A model generated the notes under the pieces. The model searched no databases and was not told where the DNA came from. It saw only the letters and a program-made list of their open reading frames with translations. Both the position numbers and the translations under genes were made by a program. 64,000 nt of DNA from Lasiosphaeria ovina. Its lineage: Eukaryota > Ascomycota > Sordariomycetes > Sordariales > Lasiosphaeriaceae. Positions within the stretch are counted from its first letter, which is position 1; each line of letters opens with the position of its first letter. Where the stretch lies: assembly GCA_033439765.1 (NCBI GenBank), contig JAULSN010000003.1, positions 4,526,001 through 4,590,000 of the forward strand, written 5' to 3'. Positions 24,510 through 35,638 of this stretch are shown piece after piece.

Positions 24510-27500
24510 CGCGACGGTCCCCCGGAGACGGCCGGCTTCGAGGGCGATGCTGACGCACACCAAGACAGGAAGAATGTCCGCTGTGGAATATTCAAGCCTG
24601 AGAAAGGGGCCTGCAAAGTTGAGGGCGAGGACACACGGACACACGTCCACTAGTGAGAGGGGAATTATTACTGATTTTTGGTGTCCGGACAACACGCGTC
24701 CCGTCAAGGTGTCTAATGGATTTGCCCTGGTAACGCTCACTGGGACTGGTATGGTCTTAATGGCGAGGCAGATCACTCGGTCAATAGTGCGCAAATTCCC
24801 ATGGAGAGCTACCTACCCTGTCGTTCTGGCAGTCTTTGCCAGAATCAGAACGTTTGTGGGCCCACTTGACTTCTTTGGTGCCCGGACACCGTATGGAAAA
24901 AGAAAAGATAAGAAGAAGGCCCAGACGTTGGCCGATGGCTGGATAGTTTCAGCAAACTCTGGCCTCCTTAAATGTCAAGTGTCAACATTCAGATTCCCGG
25001 ATGAACCGAGCTCCCGTCACATATTTGTTCCAGCACACGAAGCTGATCCGGTGAATAGCATTCCTGATTCCCGAACTTTTGCTGAAGTTTCTCCGACGGA
25101 AATTCGCAGCTGTTGTGCTTCACGGTTTCGCCCCGAGTCCGTGGCATGGGCGCCATCGTTCGGCTACCGGGCCCGGGACCCACCTCGGGTAATTTAATGG
25201 GTGCCAAAGCGGCATCAAGCCTCGCTACCGTAATTCCGGAATTTCGCTTGTGAATCCCAAGCTGAGCAACCGCTGGGCAACCATTCCGCAACTATTCCAG
25301 AAAAAGAACCAGACACTGCGCCGGCTTTCGTTATTCTTCTTATCGGATGAAAACTGTTTGCGGTTTCACAAAGTTCAGTGATAGTCCCCAGATATGTACG
25401 CGACCAGGCAGGTAGGGGCTGAGACTGTGAGACTGTCTCCCTGAGAAGGTCCTCAGTAAGAGGACGCTTGACCAAAAGAACCGGTCGACTCGATGAAATC
25501 CGACGGTCGTTAACGAAGGTCCCGACTCCCCGGCTCTCAACGTCAAGGAACAAACCATTACACAGTAGACTGGGCGTCCAATTGGGTTCTGGAGAGACGG
25601 AGAGTGGAGCTTGGCGGAAAAAGGCCAATCTCCCGGGAATCGGGGATCAGGTCACGCTCGGCGAATCTGAGTCCGGAATGCTGGGCGCGGCGCGTCTGAC
25701 TTCGAGACAACTGCTTTCCCATTTTCTCAGCTCCGGAAGAGGAATAATTGCTTTTTCGGCCTTCACGCTAGCTTCAGTAGCTTAATCCTGAGAGTGCTCG
25801 ATCATCCCCTCTCCAAAAAAGTATAAATACCGTCTCTTTTTCTCGTTCTGGCGTTTTCTTTTCCCCTCTCATCATCATCATCATCACTTCACCTTTCACC
25901 ATCACAACCTTCACCTTTCAACATCACCGCTTATTTTCGACCACGCGAACGTTATTTGTCTGTGGGCGGCAAAGTCCGACTCTGCACCTCGCGGTGCCGC
26001 CTGGGAAACCTGCATCTCAAAGACGCGCGGGTCGCCCACTCTTGTGGTTGTTCGATCCCGTCCGTGATGATCAGGGTCAGCGCAGAGACGCAACAACGTG
26101 TGCGGTTTTTACCGTTTGAGTTCTTGAACCTTTGTGGAATACCCTAGTTTGGATAGCCATTATGAAACCTGACAAGAAAAATACCCGTGGCTCGCCTAGG
26201 GGAAAGTCAACTGGAATCGTGGAGCTGGACACTGCCGAGGACAGGTAGCAGCAACAGCAGAGGGCAACTGCAATACTTTACCCGGTCTCGGCAGCGAAGG
26301 CAAATTGAGAGAATAACACTTCAATGTGTCGTGGGATCGTTAACCTCATTTGCATTGTGTTCAATGGATCGTTAGTGTCTCTGCCATGTTGAGGGTTCAA
26401 AACACAGTGGCCCAACGCATGGTGGCGTCGCTTTCGTCAACCATTGTGTTTCTGGCTTTGGTTGTCTATAGTGACAGTCCGCTGTCTTTGGATCACCAGT
26501 CGCATCCATTCGCGCGAGACCCTCCACAGCGGCTCGCAAATGGCTCTGCACTCGGGATTCATTCTTACTGCAGGACCGAGAAACGGGTTCGATCCCCAAT
26601 CCATCTGTATGCGGGGTCCGGCCGCTGTCCTGCTGTTAGGCTTGTCCTATAAAATAAATAAACTCCTTACGGACAAACTGTTAGCTAGCTGTTCATAGAA
26701 TCTTGACTCTTCTGCCCTTCGCTGCCTGGAAATTATGTTGTGCTGTATTGGTTTCTCAACGGAGTTCATTTCTTATTTGTTGCTTGTCGTGTCGTTTTTT
26801 TTTTGTCCCATTGATCATCACCTGTCAGAGACTGTCTTGTCCCTTTACTTGAACGTCGGCTTGAGGAGAAAGCTCTGGAGGTATCATAAATACTCTGTTC
26901 GTGTTGGCTGTTTCACATCTGTACTTCGGTTAGTCTTGGGTCTTCGTAAGCGTTCGGGCCACACTACTTGTTACCCTGCATCTACCCCGCTGTCAACTTG
27001 TCTTCTATACACGAACCTTGGGGAAACCATCGACATGCCGGCTTTGTTCCGAGGCAAGGTTTGTTGCTTGATTGGGCCTGTTTAGTCGGCCAAATTCACG
27101 TCAATTATCCGTACCGGTAACCCAAAACCCATTCGCAGTCTCTTCAACTTAGAATAGTACTGACTCCTCACATCCATCTCCTAACGACCCAGCTTCGGCA
27201 CCGGTATAACTTCCTTGTAGCTCAAGACGTTTTAACGACGAGTTGCCTGCTATTATGAGAAGAATTGTTGGTGAGGAGGGACAAGCTCGAAGGTATCTTC
27301 TGTTGGCCAACTTTACCCTGTCTAGGAAGTTTTACTGATGCCGGAGTTGAGTCCTTAGTACATTTTGCCTCCAGTTTGACAGACAAAGGGGGATAGGAAA
27401 TATAGATGTATACAACACCAATGAGCCTCTAATGAGCGTCCGAGCTGAACCCAGAGGCGTTGGTAGTTACGTCTTCTCGAGCCTTGATCGACAATAACAG

Positions 27501-28075
27501 CTCCATGACCATGGGTGAGATGATGACGAGATGAAGGGAGACTGGCGATGGAAACAATGTGATCAACAGCCCTGCCGCTGGTGTTGTAAGGTTAGATGGT
27601 CATAGTTAGAGATATATTTTGGTGAACTTTGAGAAGCTGGAACATTTTCTTCAAATTCTCTTTCCGTGAAACGGCAAATACAATGGGCATGGTATCATAC
27701 CTACATCGTTCAGGGCCACCCGTATCAGCATCTTGAGCCCAATAACAACAGAGAAAGAACCAATTCCGGGAATATTCTTTTATCTTCTTTCTTCTCGCTT
27801 GAAAAGCACCATAAGTGTGGCACCGCCATAAAAGACCTGCCGATTTAAAACCATGGCGAACAGCATAAAGCTTCCCTTCCAACTTGACCCGAGTTTTGAT
27901 ATCGCCCAGCTGCGGACTCTGCCGGGTCGATGGTGTGCGAAAACCACACCTGCACATCGATACGCAGGTGCACGCACGCCTATGAAGAACCGTGGAAGAA
28001 AAATCAGAAATACACACGACAGCAAGAGGTGACGTGCTTCTCGCTCTAGCCGCCCGTGCCCAAGAGATGGCCAAT
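24510..28075. other. Long gap with an orphan TATA/CT-rich promoter-like element
   Basis: A 3.5-kb gap with no recognisable gene. It contains a good core-promoter-like sequence at 25822 with a pyrimidine-rich tract after it, but only very short open frames downstream; the first neat one is 28 codons from ATG 26162. The final 500 bases belong to the 3' flank of the eIF3b gene. Confidence 0.5.
25822..25930 (+). promoter_or_regulatory. TATA box and CT-rich tract without a recognised gene
   Basis: TATAAATA at 25822-25829 is followed by TCTTTTTCTCG-type pyrimidine DNA and then by a CATCAT and CACCTTTCA repeat tract to about 25930. This is the layout of a strong fungal promoter and leader, but no convincing coding region follows on the plus strand. 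It may drive a non-coding RNA or a decayed gene, or be chance. Confidence 0.35.
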
Positions 28076-30467
28076 CTACGCGACGATCTCCTCCGTCTCC
28101 TCGAGTACTTCTTCCATAATCTCCTCGATGATCTTCTCCTCCTCTCCGGCAGCAAGCTCGGCGGTCTTGGCCTTGAGAAGGTCGGCAACCGGGTCGGCAG
28201 GCAGCCCCAGAGCCGCACGCTCCTCGGCAACCTCCTCCTCCATCGACTTGCGCCAAGCAAGCCACTCCTCGAGCAGACGGCGTCTCTCCTGGACAACAGC
28301 CACATCCGCGCTGTTGATGCGCTCGGTATCCTCCACCTCGAATATTCTCGAGTACTCGCGGAGGTTCTTGCGGATCGTCTTCTGCTCCTCCTTGCTGAGG
28401 AGTGTTGCAGGGCGCGGCCGCCACTGGAACTGCTTGAACTTCTCAATAGGCTCCTCGCGCAATACCTCACCCTTGAAGTCGTAGATGTGATATCCGTTCT
28501 CCATCTATATTGGGGACAGGTTAGTAAGATCATCTGATGAAACTCGTACAGACTAAGAAAACATACCGAGTGCTTCCAGGCCGACGCCCAGGTGGCGACA
28601 AACCGACCAGAGGGGTCCCACTCGACATCGGTCACGCCGTAGTGATCGGCCGTGTTCATCAACTGCAAGTTGGCGGTCATGTCCTTGTCAGACTCGGGCT
28701 TCTCGCCCTCAAAGTCGAGGTCAAAAAAGTCGAGATCTGAAGACTGCTGGTTGTGGACAGTGGCAACGACAACAAATCTGCCTTTAGGAGACCAGTAGAT
28801 AGCGTTGTTGTTCTTCTTGTCGAGTGTGCGCAGATGCTTGAAGTTTCCAATAGCTGACCCCTTCATCTTCTCTGGGCAGAAGAAGGTCACTGACGTCTTT
28901 GGGGGTACGGCGGTGGCGGCGACTGGCTCTGTGGTGGTGATGATGACGAACCTGTCTCCCTTCGGCTCCCAAGCGAAGTTTATGACCGTGTCCTTGATTG
29001 TGTCGACGACCTCAACCGGAACGCCCTTCTCCTTTACGCGGAAGATTTCCAGAGTCGTTGCTTGGGACTTCTTGGACTTGGAATGCCGATCGACTTTGAC
29101 GCAGAGATAGGCGGCATCTGACTGCCAGTGGAGCTTGGCGTCCGTTACGCTGAACAGGTTCAACGACCGAACAACCTCCTTGGATGGGATGCTCATCATA
29201 GCCACGCGAGCGGGGTTGCTTCCGATTTCTGGTGTCCAGAAGCAGAAGAGTTGCTCGTACGTCTTGATCCCGTCTCGCTGCGGCGACGCGGGCGCCCACT
29301 CAAAGTCAACCACTCCCTCGATCTTGATGGCCGTCTTGTCGAGCAGGTTCATTCTAGGCAGCTCGTAGACAGAGATGGAGGCGCCCGGTGTCAAGCGCGC
29401 AACGTACTTGTCGTCGGCGGACCACTTGAAGGCGGGCCAGGGAGCCTTTAGCGGCTTCTTGACGCCATTCTCGTCGGGGGGCCCCAATATGTCGAGCTGC
29501 GCAAAGGAGCGGATGGGCTTGGAGGTCTCGATATCCCAGATAATATAGTTCTTGCCGTCGTCATCCAGCGTGAGGATAGGGTGGCCCTCGTCGGGGATGG
29601 CGATGGGGCGGTTGGACCAGGTGACCAGATACTTCTCGCCGGGGGAAAAGGCGACAAGGTTAACAAAGGGATGGGGGAACCGCTTCTGCCTCGTCCACGA
29701 CGGGCCGCCCCAGAGCTGGACACCCTGCGCATGTACTGACGTCAGATATGTTCCCAGAGGCGACCACTGCACAAACGTCTCGGTCCAGTGCGGCCGGTCG
29801 ACGATGTTCTCAGGCTGGTCCTTCTCGTTGTTCCAGAAGACGCCGACGGAGTCTCCTCTGTACATGACAAACTGGTCTCTGCCGCGGCCGGTGGGGTCTG
29901 CCATGAAAGACCGCAGGTGTTCCTGTTCGTGGAACTCTTCGATCTTTGGCGGAGTGTAGTTCTCGTCGATACGGCCTTCGCGTCCATAGCGGTCGATGTC
30001 GGTGAGCTTGTTGACGCGCATAATGTTCTTCTTGTCGAGGGGGACAAGGTCGAGCTGGCGCACAGCCGCCGCCGCCTCGGCTGCCGACGAGTACTCGACA
30101 AAGGCAAATCTGTAGGTGTTCGCATTAGCGCGCTCGTCCGAAACGGAGAGTCAAGCGGAGGGCACATTGCCCGATGGAGCCGCAGATTGACGTACCTGAG
30201 CGACTGGCCATCCTCTCCCATGGGCATGAAAATTAGGTCCTCCCGTGTTTTCCCAACCGTGTTTAACTTCTTGAGCAAGAATTTGATCAGACTTGGCTTC
30301 TTTCCCTCGTCGACTTGGGGCAGGTTGTCGACGACGACAAACGTGTCGTAGCCCTGCTCGAGCGAAACTTCGTATTTTTCTTGAAGGTCGGAAATATCCA
30401 CCTCATCTTGGTCGAAATCATCCTCGTCAAGGTCCTCATCGCGTAGGTGATCAAATGACGGCGCCAT
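28076..30467 (-). CDS. prt1: Translation initiation factor eIF3 subunit b (Prt1)
   Basis: Cytoplasmic scaffold subunit of eIF3, which recruits the 43S complex to mRNA. It has 747 residues in three exons: 30467-30196, 30109-28567 and 28504-28076. Introns are 86 nt (GTACGT/CTACAG, phase 2) and 62 nt (GTATGT/ATATAG, phase 0). The N-terminus is acidic ([15 protein letters not shown]). An RRM follows at about 40-125, with [10 protein letters not shown] as RNP2 and RFAFVEYS as RNP1, the latter spanning intron 1. A beta-propeller follows (repeated [30 protein letters not shown] and [10 protein letters not shown] blades). The C-terminal helix ([15 protein letters not shown] onward) is the usual eIF3i/g contact region. 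The frame stays open upstream to 30719, but the family's MAPSFD start fits ATG 30467. The gene is divergent from CCT2. Confidence 0.95.
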
Positions 30468-31115
30468 GCTGGGCAGTTTATCTTCGGGTAGCAGAGGGAA
30501 GCGATTGGATTCTGTATCGCTACCGCGAAAGCTGCTCTTGTCGCTCGGTTTAGGTATTGAAGATTTTGTGCGCAGCGTGCAGTCTGTGGTGGGGTTCGCC
30601 GCAAGAAATTCAACGGGGGTGCAGGTAAAAATATGCCCCACCTCACCCACTCTGACCTTTAGTGCGTCGGAGCCGCTGCGGGTACTTGCTGAGCCTTGAA
30701 TTATCAGAATTGTCAACAATAGACCAATGCGCGTATGGGCAAGGAAAATATGACTCTAGAAAATCTACGTTATGAACAAGTACAGAGTTGCGACTTTGTA
30801 TGCGAACTATTTCCGGGTAGGACCGTTTGGACAGCATGTTAACAAGGTACCCGACCATATTTCACCAAAAGAAAAACCTTAAGGTTGGAAAGCTGAGACG
30901 CGAGCAGCGATGGCATTGTAGCCTGCACAGTACTCAGTACGTAAGGTACTTGATAACTCCAGTGGGTGGTTCCATGGCAGAGGCGGCATATTGTGGGGCT
31001 TCCCTCAAGAACGTAGGTGGGGTATCAGATGGCACCCAGCTGGCTGACAGCTGCCGCTGGGCGGTGACGCTGAGCTCCTAGTTCCAGGCAGTTTTTTTGC
31101 CAGGGCCATCGCAAA
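30468..31115. promoter_or_regulatory. Shared promoter interval of divergent eIF3b and CCT2 genes
   Basis: This 648-bp interval separates the two start codons, so both promoters must lie in it. No clear TATA box is visible. Two essential protein-biogenesis genes facing each other suggest a bidirectional housekeeping promoter, but this is inferred from arrangement only. Confidence 0.5.
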
Positions 31116-33026
31116 ATGTCCGTGGGAGCTTTCGCTGTTGACCGAAGGTGCCTGATTGCAAAGCTGCTCGTCTCCCCACATTCTGGTGCCATCCGCAACC
31201 CGCAATTTATATACCTCCCAGAAACCAAAGTCACTCGGTGCCATGGCAAGTTGCACCCGTCCGAGACGCCATGTTTTGCCGGCTGTCCGCTAACTGTTAC
31301 TGTTGTGCAGTCATCGTTTAGCCCCACGCAGATCTTCGAGGAGGGGACCACAGAGGAAAAGGGTGAGAATGCTCGCCTCAGCGCCTTTGTCGGCGCCATC
31401 GCCGTTGGCGACTTGGTAAAGAGCACCCTCGGCCCGAAGGGCATGGATAAGATTCTCCAGTCTGCGTATGTTCTCCCTTCCAGGCCGTGTCTTCGAAGAA
31501 CACCGGGGGCTGACATTGGACCCCTCGTGTTAGTTCTACCATGGAAATCATGGTAACAAACGACGGCGCCACGATTCTCAAGGCCATCGCCCTCGACAAC
31601 GCTGCGGCAAAGGTCCTTGTCAACATCTCAAAGGTTCAGGACGATGAAGTGGGCGACGGGACCACATCTGTGACGGTGCTTGCCGCCGAGCTGCTGCGCG
31701 AGGCGGAGCGCCTTGTCGACAAGAAGATCCACCCTCAGACAATTATCGAAGGCTATCGGATAGCGAGCCAGGCAGCGCTGAAGGCCCTCGAGGCATCCGC
31801 GGTGGACCATAGCAGCAACCCCGAGGCGTTCAAGCAGGACCTCCTCGCCATCGCACGCACGACGCTCAGCTCCAAGGTCCTCGCCCAGGACCGGGACCAC
31901 TTTGCCAAGCTTGCTTGCGATGCCGTGTTAAGATTGAAGACGTCGTCAGACCTGAGCCACATTCAGATCATCAAGAAGGCCGGCGGCAAGCTGAGCGAGT
32001 CTTACTTGGACGAGGGCTTTATTCTTGACAAGAAGATTGGTGTCAACCAGCCCAAGCGTCTGGAGAAGGCCAAGATCCTCATCGCCAACACGTCGATGGA
32101 TACCGACAAGGTAAAGATCTTTGGGGCACGGCTCAAGGTTACCTCGACGAGCAAGCTGGCAGACCTCGAAAAGGCTGAGAGAGAGAAGATGAAGGCCAAG
32201 GTGGAGAAGATCAAGGCACACGGCATCAACTGCTTCATCAACCGGCAGCTCATCTACAACTGGCCAGAGCAGCTATTTACAGACGCAGGCATCATGTCGA
32301 TCGAGCACGCCGACTTTGACGGCATCGAGAGACTGGCGCTCGTGACCGGCGGTGAGATCACTTCGACATTTGACCACCCGGACCAGGTCAAGCTCGGCCA
32401 CTGCGACATAATCGAAGAGGTCATCATTGGAGAGGACACCCTGATCAAGTTCTCTGGCGTGGCCGCCGGAGAGGCCTGCACGATTGTGCTCCGCGGAGCA
32501 TCAGAGCAGCTCCTGGACGAGGCGGAGCGAAGTCTGCACGACGCGCTTGCCGTTCTCTCACAGACGATCAAGGAGCCGCGGACAACATTAGGTGGCGGTT
32601 GTGCTGAAATGGTGATGGCGAAGGCTGTTGACGGTGCTGCCACTCGGGTCGAGGGCAAGCGGCAAACGGCGGTTGCTGCCTTTGCGACGGCGCTACGACA
32701 GCTTCCCACTATCCTTGCGGACAACGCGGGTCTCGATTCGGGAGATCTGGTTGCCCGCCTCCGCAAGGCCATCTATGATGGCCTGACGACATATGGTCTG
32801 GATCTGATGACCCCGGGAGGTGGGATTGCAGATATGAGAGAGTTTGGAGTGATTGAGAGCTACAAACTCAAGAAGGCCGTGGTTTCTTCGGCTAGCGAGG
32901 CTGCTGAGGTAAGATTGCCCCATTCCTCTCCCAAGCGAGCCAGCCGGAATGCTAACAAGCCCACAGCTGCTGTTGCGCGTGGACGACATAATAAGAGCGG
33001 CACCCAGAAGACGGGAGCGGAACTGA
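31116..33026 (+). CDS. cct2: Chaperonin CCT/TRiC subunit beta
   Basis: Subunit of the cytosolic chaperonin ring that folds actin, tubulin and WD40 proteins. It has 531 residues in four exons: 31116-31121, 31311-31465, 31534-32908 and 32967-33026. Introns are 189 nt (phase 0), 68 nt (GTATGT/GTTAG, phase 2) and 58 nt (GTAAGA/CACAG, phase 0). The first exon codes only Met-Ser: ATG 31116 has an A-rich context, and joining it to [12 protein letters not shown] gives the family's N-terminus, although its donor GTGGGA is weak. Group II chaperonin motifs are intact: [24 protein letters not shown], the ATPase motif GDGTTS and [12 protein letters not shown] near the C-terminus. The closing [18 protein letters not shown] is typical of the beta subunit. 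Expression should be constitutive. Confidence 0.94.
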
Positions 33027-34574
33027 GCCTGATAACGGGCGAAACCGAAGCGCTGGACTGTGTATTCTCGAGACGAGTAGGGGCGGGGGCTTAATATAAA
33101 ACTTGTTTCCTCTCGAGCCTGTCCGAATCGTTTCCATTGACATGTATCAAGAAAATTGTGACGCAGTTTGGACTCGAGCCTTTGATGGTCAGTAACATAT
33201 GCTATCTCGTTTTCCAAGGTAAGGAGGTTGCTATATCACCGCCCCACCCGTTCTGATTTTTGGCTGCCATTCCAGAAGTTCCCAGCTTCAGACCATGTCT
33301 CTCCCGCAATTGCTTCCATGTATGCATTCCCCTATTTCTGTCTTGACTGGTACGTACCATCAAGTGGCGATGGCAACCGGGGCTGACTAATTGGCTATTG
33401 CGCCTCTCGTTGCCATACCACCTCGGCTCGTTACGCCTTTCCCTTTACGGTTGCCGCGCGGGAGCCCACTCCCCAAACAACGCCATACTTCCGCCTTTCC
33501 TGTATCGACTGCTGGTTTTGTTGGCATAGATGAGCCAGCAAGGGATATGTGGGTCCAGACCGAGCCAGCTGCAAGAGCGGAAGCTGAGCCGAGTTTCACT
33601 CTACACAGTACCTCAGAGTCCAGATCTCTCCGAATCCCCAAATAACCCGCTCGCTCTACCTCAGCCTGATCCCAAACACCACGGCCGCCGGTACTAGGTC
33701 ACCTTGACGCGCGCGCTCCATAATGCCGCGCGGTTTCCCCCAAAAACGCCGTGTGTATTGCGATGAGATGTGTGGAGTAGGTACCACACGTCCGCAGCCG
33801 CTCATCTTGTTAGGGAGTCAGTTTCTGGTCCCGGACCGCCAGGCTTGTATGCCTATGGATTCCTATGGATTTTGCGAGGGAGCGTGTCGTAAGAAGGCAC
33901 GAGCTGGGTACCCCGGTCTTGAGCAGCAGCTGGCCCCTTTGATAAAGTATCCTCCAAGTTCCGTTCAAACTCGAATCGCGTCGGGCAGTTGTCCCCCTGG
34001 GACCCGAATACGTAGCTGGGCCGCCGACTTGAGATCCCTTCCCGTGGCTGGCAAAGTGTCTTGTCGCCTATCAAGGTCCGCAGCTGCTTTGTTTCGTGGT
34101 TGGACCCCCGACGCCCATGGTGATATCCCTACCTCCCGTATCCGATAGGCCGCCTTCGCCCGTGTGGACCGTATCTAACGAGTATACGCCCCCTTTTTCG
34201 CCCGAACGGGCGGTGAAGAGGCTGCGTCGCGATGGGGAATGGCAAATCCAAGTGCTGTTATTGTGTGATGGATTCGCATGGGCCTCCCTGACCCTCTGGA
34301 GACGCCGCCGGCTGCTGATGGACGCATGGGGCGTGCATTGGCCATGCCGGCGGCTCCTGAGTCCTGGCCCCGTCCACAGAAGATGGGAGCAGGATCCGTT
34401 CTAACTAGCTAGGCGGGTGCTAAGGTCTGGTGGTATAAGTACCTGGCCTGTATCTAGCTCCTTGGTTCTTGGTTCTTCGATTTTCAGCACGAGACCAGAT
34501 AGACACCTCAAACGAAGATCGAAATCAGAAATCAAACCCACTCCACCTCCCAAAATACACACTCTGTACATACC
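33027..34574. other. Intergenic region, no gene seen
   Basis: A 1.5-kb gap. GTAGGTACC occurs at 33778-33785. The last 140 bases hold a TATA box and a CT-rich leader for the FMN reductase. No open frame has coding character. Confidence 0.55.
34434..34440 (+). promoter_or_regulatory. TATA box of the FMN reductase gene
   Basis: TATAAGT lies about 140 bases upstream of ATG 34575 and is followed by a CTCCTTGGTTCTTGG-type pyrimidine leader. The spacing is usual for fungal genes with TATA promoters. Confidence 0.45.
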
Positions 34575-35213
34575 ATGGCCTCCACCAAGAAAACAGTCGC
34601 CATCATCACGGGGAGCGTACGGGCTGTGCGCGTTGGGCCGGCTGTAGCAGCGCTGGTCAAGGAGATAATCGGCCCCTCGGCAGCCGCCGGCGCCGGCGTC
34701 GAGCTCGTGGACGTAGACATAGCGTCGTTCAAGCTGCCCATATATGACGAAGTGGTGCTCCCCGGCATGGTGCCGGAGCACGCGTCGCTGTCGCACGCGC
34801 ACAGCCTGGCGTGGAGCGCCGAGATGAAGCGCCACGCCGCATATGTGCTCGTCACGCCCGAGTACAACTACGGCCTGCCGGGCGGCACCAAGAACGCCAT
34901 CGACTACCTGTCGCACGAGATCAAGGGCAAGCCCATTGGCATCGTCAGCTACGGCGTGCTGGGCGGCGCCAGCTCGTCGGAGCAAGCCGCCAAGATCTTC
35001 GGCGTGCCCCTCAAGATGCAGGTCGCCCCCACCCGCCCCCAGCTCGCCTTCGCCGCCCCCGAGGGCGCGCCGCCCGACACGTATGCTGCCGCCGGCGGCG
35101 TCCTCGGCGACGCCTCGCGCGAGGCCTGGACCAAGGACCACGGCGAGGCCATCAAGAAGATGTTCGCCGAGGTCACGGCCCTGCTCGCCCTCACTGAGAC
35201 ACCAGCGGCGTAG
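34575..35213 (+). CDS. NADPH-dependent FMN reductase family protein
   Basis: Flavodoxin-fold oxidoreductase of 212 residues in a single exon, probably cytosolic. It should reduce FMN or quinone-like substrates with NAD(P)H. ATG 34575 has the context ACCATGG. The phosphate-binding TGSVR (12-16) follows the first strand. TPEYNYGLPGGTKNAIDYL (about 94-112) is the flavin-binding signature of the PF03358 family, and GKPIGIVSYGVLGG follows. The C-terminal part is Ala-rich, as in many fungal homologues, and the length is normal. Codon use is strongly biased to GC, unlike the flanking DNA. The physiological substrate cannot be told. The nearest enzymes, a membrane protein and an FAD monooxygenase, are on the other strand. 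Confidence 0.9.
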   Translation: MASTKKTVAIITGSVRAVRVGPAVAALVKEIIGPSAAAGAGVELVDVDIASFKLPIYDEVVLPGMVPEHASLSHAHSLAWSAEMKRHAAYVLVTPEYNYGLPGGTKNAIDYLSHEIKGKPIGIVSYGVLGGASSSEQAAKIFGVPLKMQVAPTRPQLAFAAPEGAPPDTYAAAGGVLGDASREAWTKDHGEAIKKMFAEVTALLALTETPAA

Positions 35214-35638
35214 AAGGCATAGACGATGTTGTTTTCTTGCGGCAGCGATCTGAAGCTAGACAACAGCGTGGTTGAATAGCAGGGGTTGAATCTGTGCTGG
35301 GCTTTTAGTTCGTCCCGATTCGCATGATGATGACAGGAACTCTCGTATGCTGTCGATAGCCAGATGGACAAGGAGTATTATATAAGCATCGTTACTCCGA
35401 GAACATGTTGAACATGTTGGCGAGCGCTGTGACGAACTGAAGATGTGAATGTCGATCTGATACCGTTTCATGTCAAGGTAGGTACCACCGGAATGCCTTT
35501 CAAGTCAAGTTCAAGTCGGTGCCGAAAATAAGAAAGCACTTTGAAGTATCATACTAAAGTGCAATCCTGAAAGCCGTACGGTTCTCCGGATATCTTAGTT
35601 GAGGACGGAGAGGGTATTGAATTCTTCTTCAACCTCGA
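35214..35638. other. Short gap between convergent genes
   Basis: This is 3' flanking DNA of the FMN reductase and of the membrane-protein gene on the opposite strand. It contains an AAGGTAGGTACC motif at 35475-35486 and repeated TCAAGT words. There is no gene. Confidence 0.6.

Noticed and set aside
26570..26610. GGTTCGATCCC, a B-box-like word, and a similar one near 26050
   Set aside because: The five-base T-stem does not pair on either copy and no A box or acceptor stem is found upstream.
30468..30719. In-frame upstream extension of eIF3b by 84 codons
   Set aside because: The family starts with the acidic MAPSFD segment at 30467; the extension has no conserved features and is probably leader DNA.
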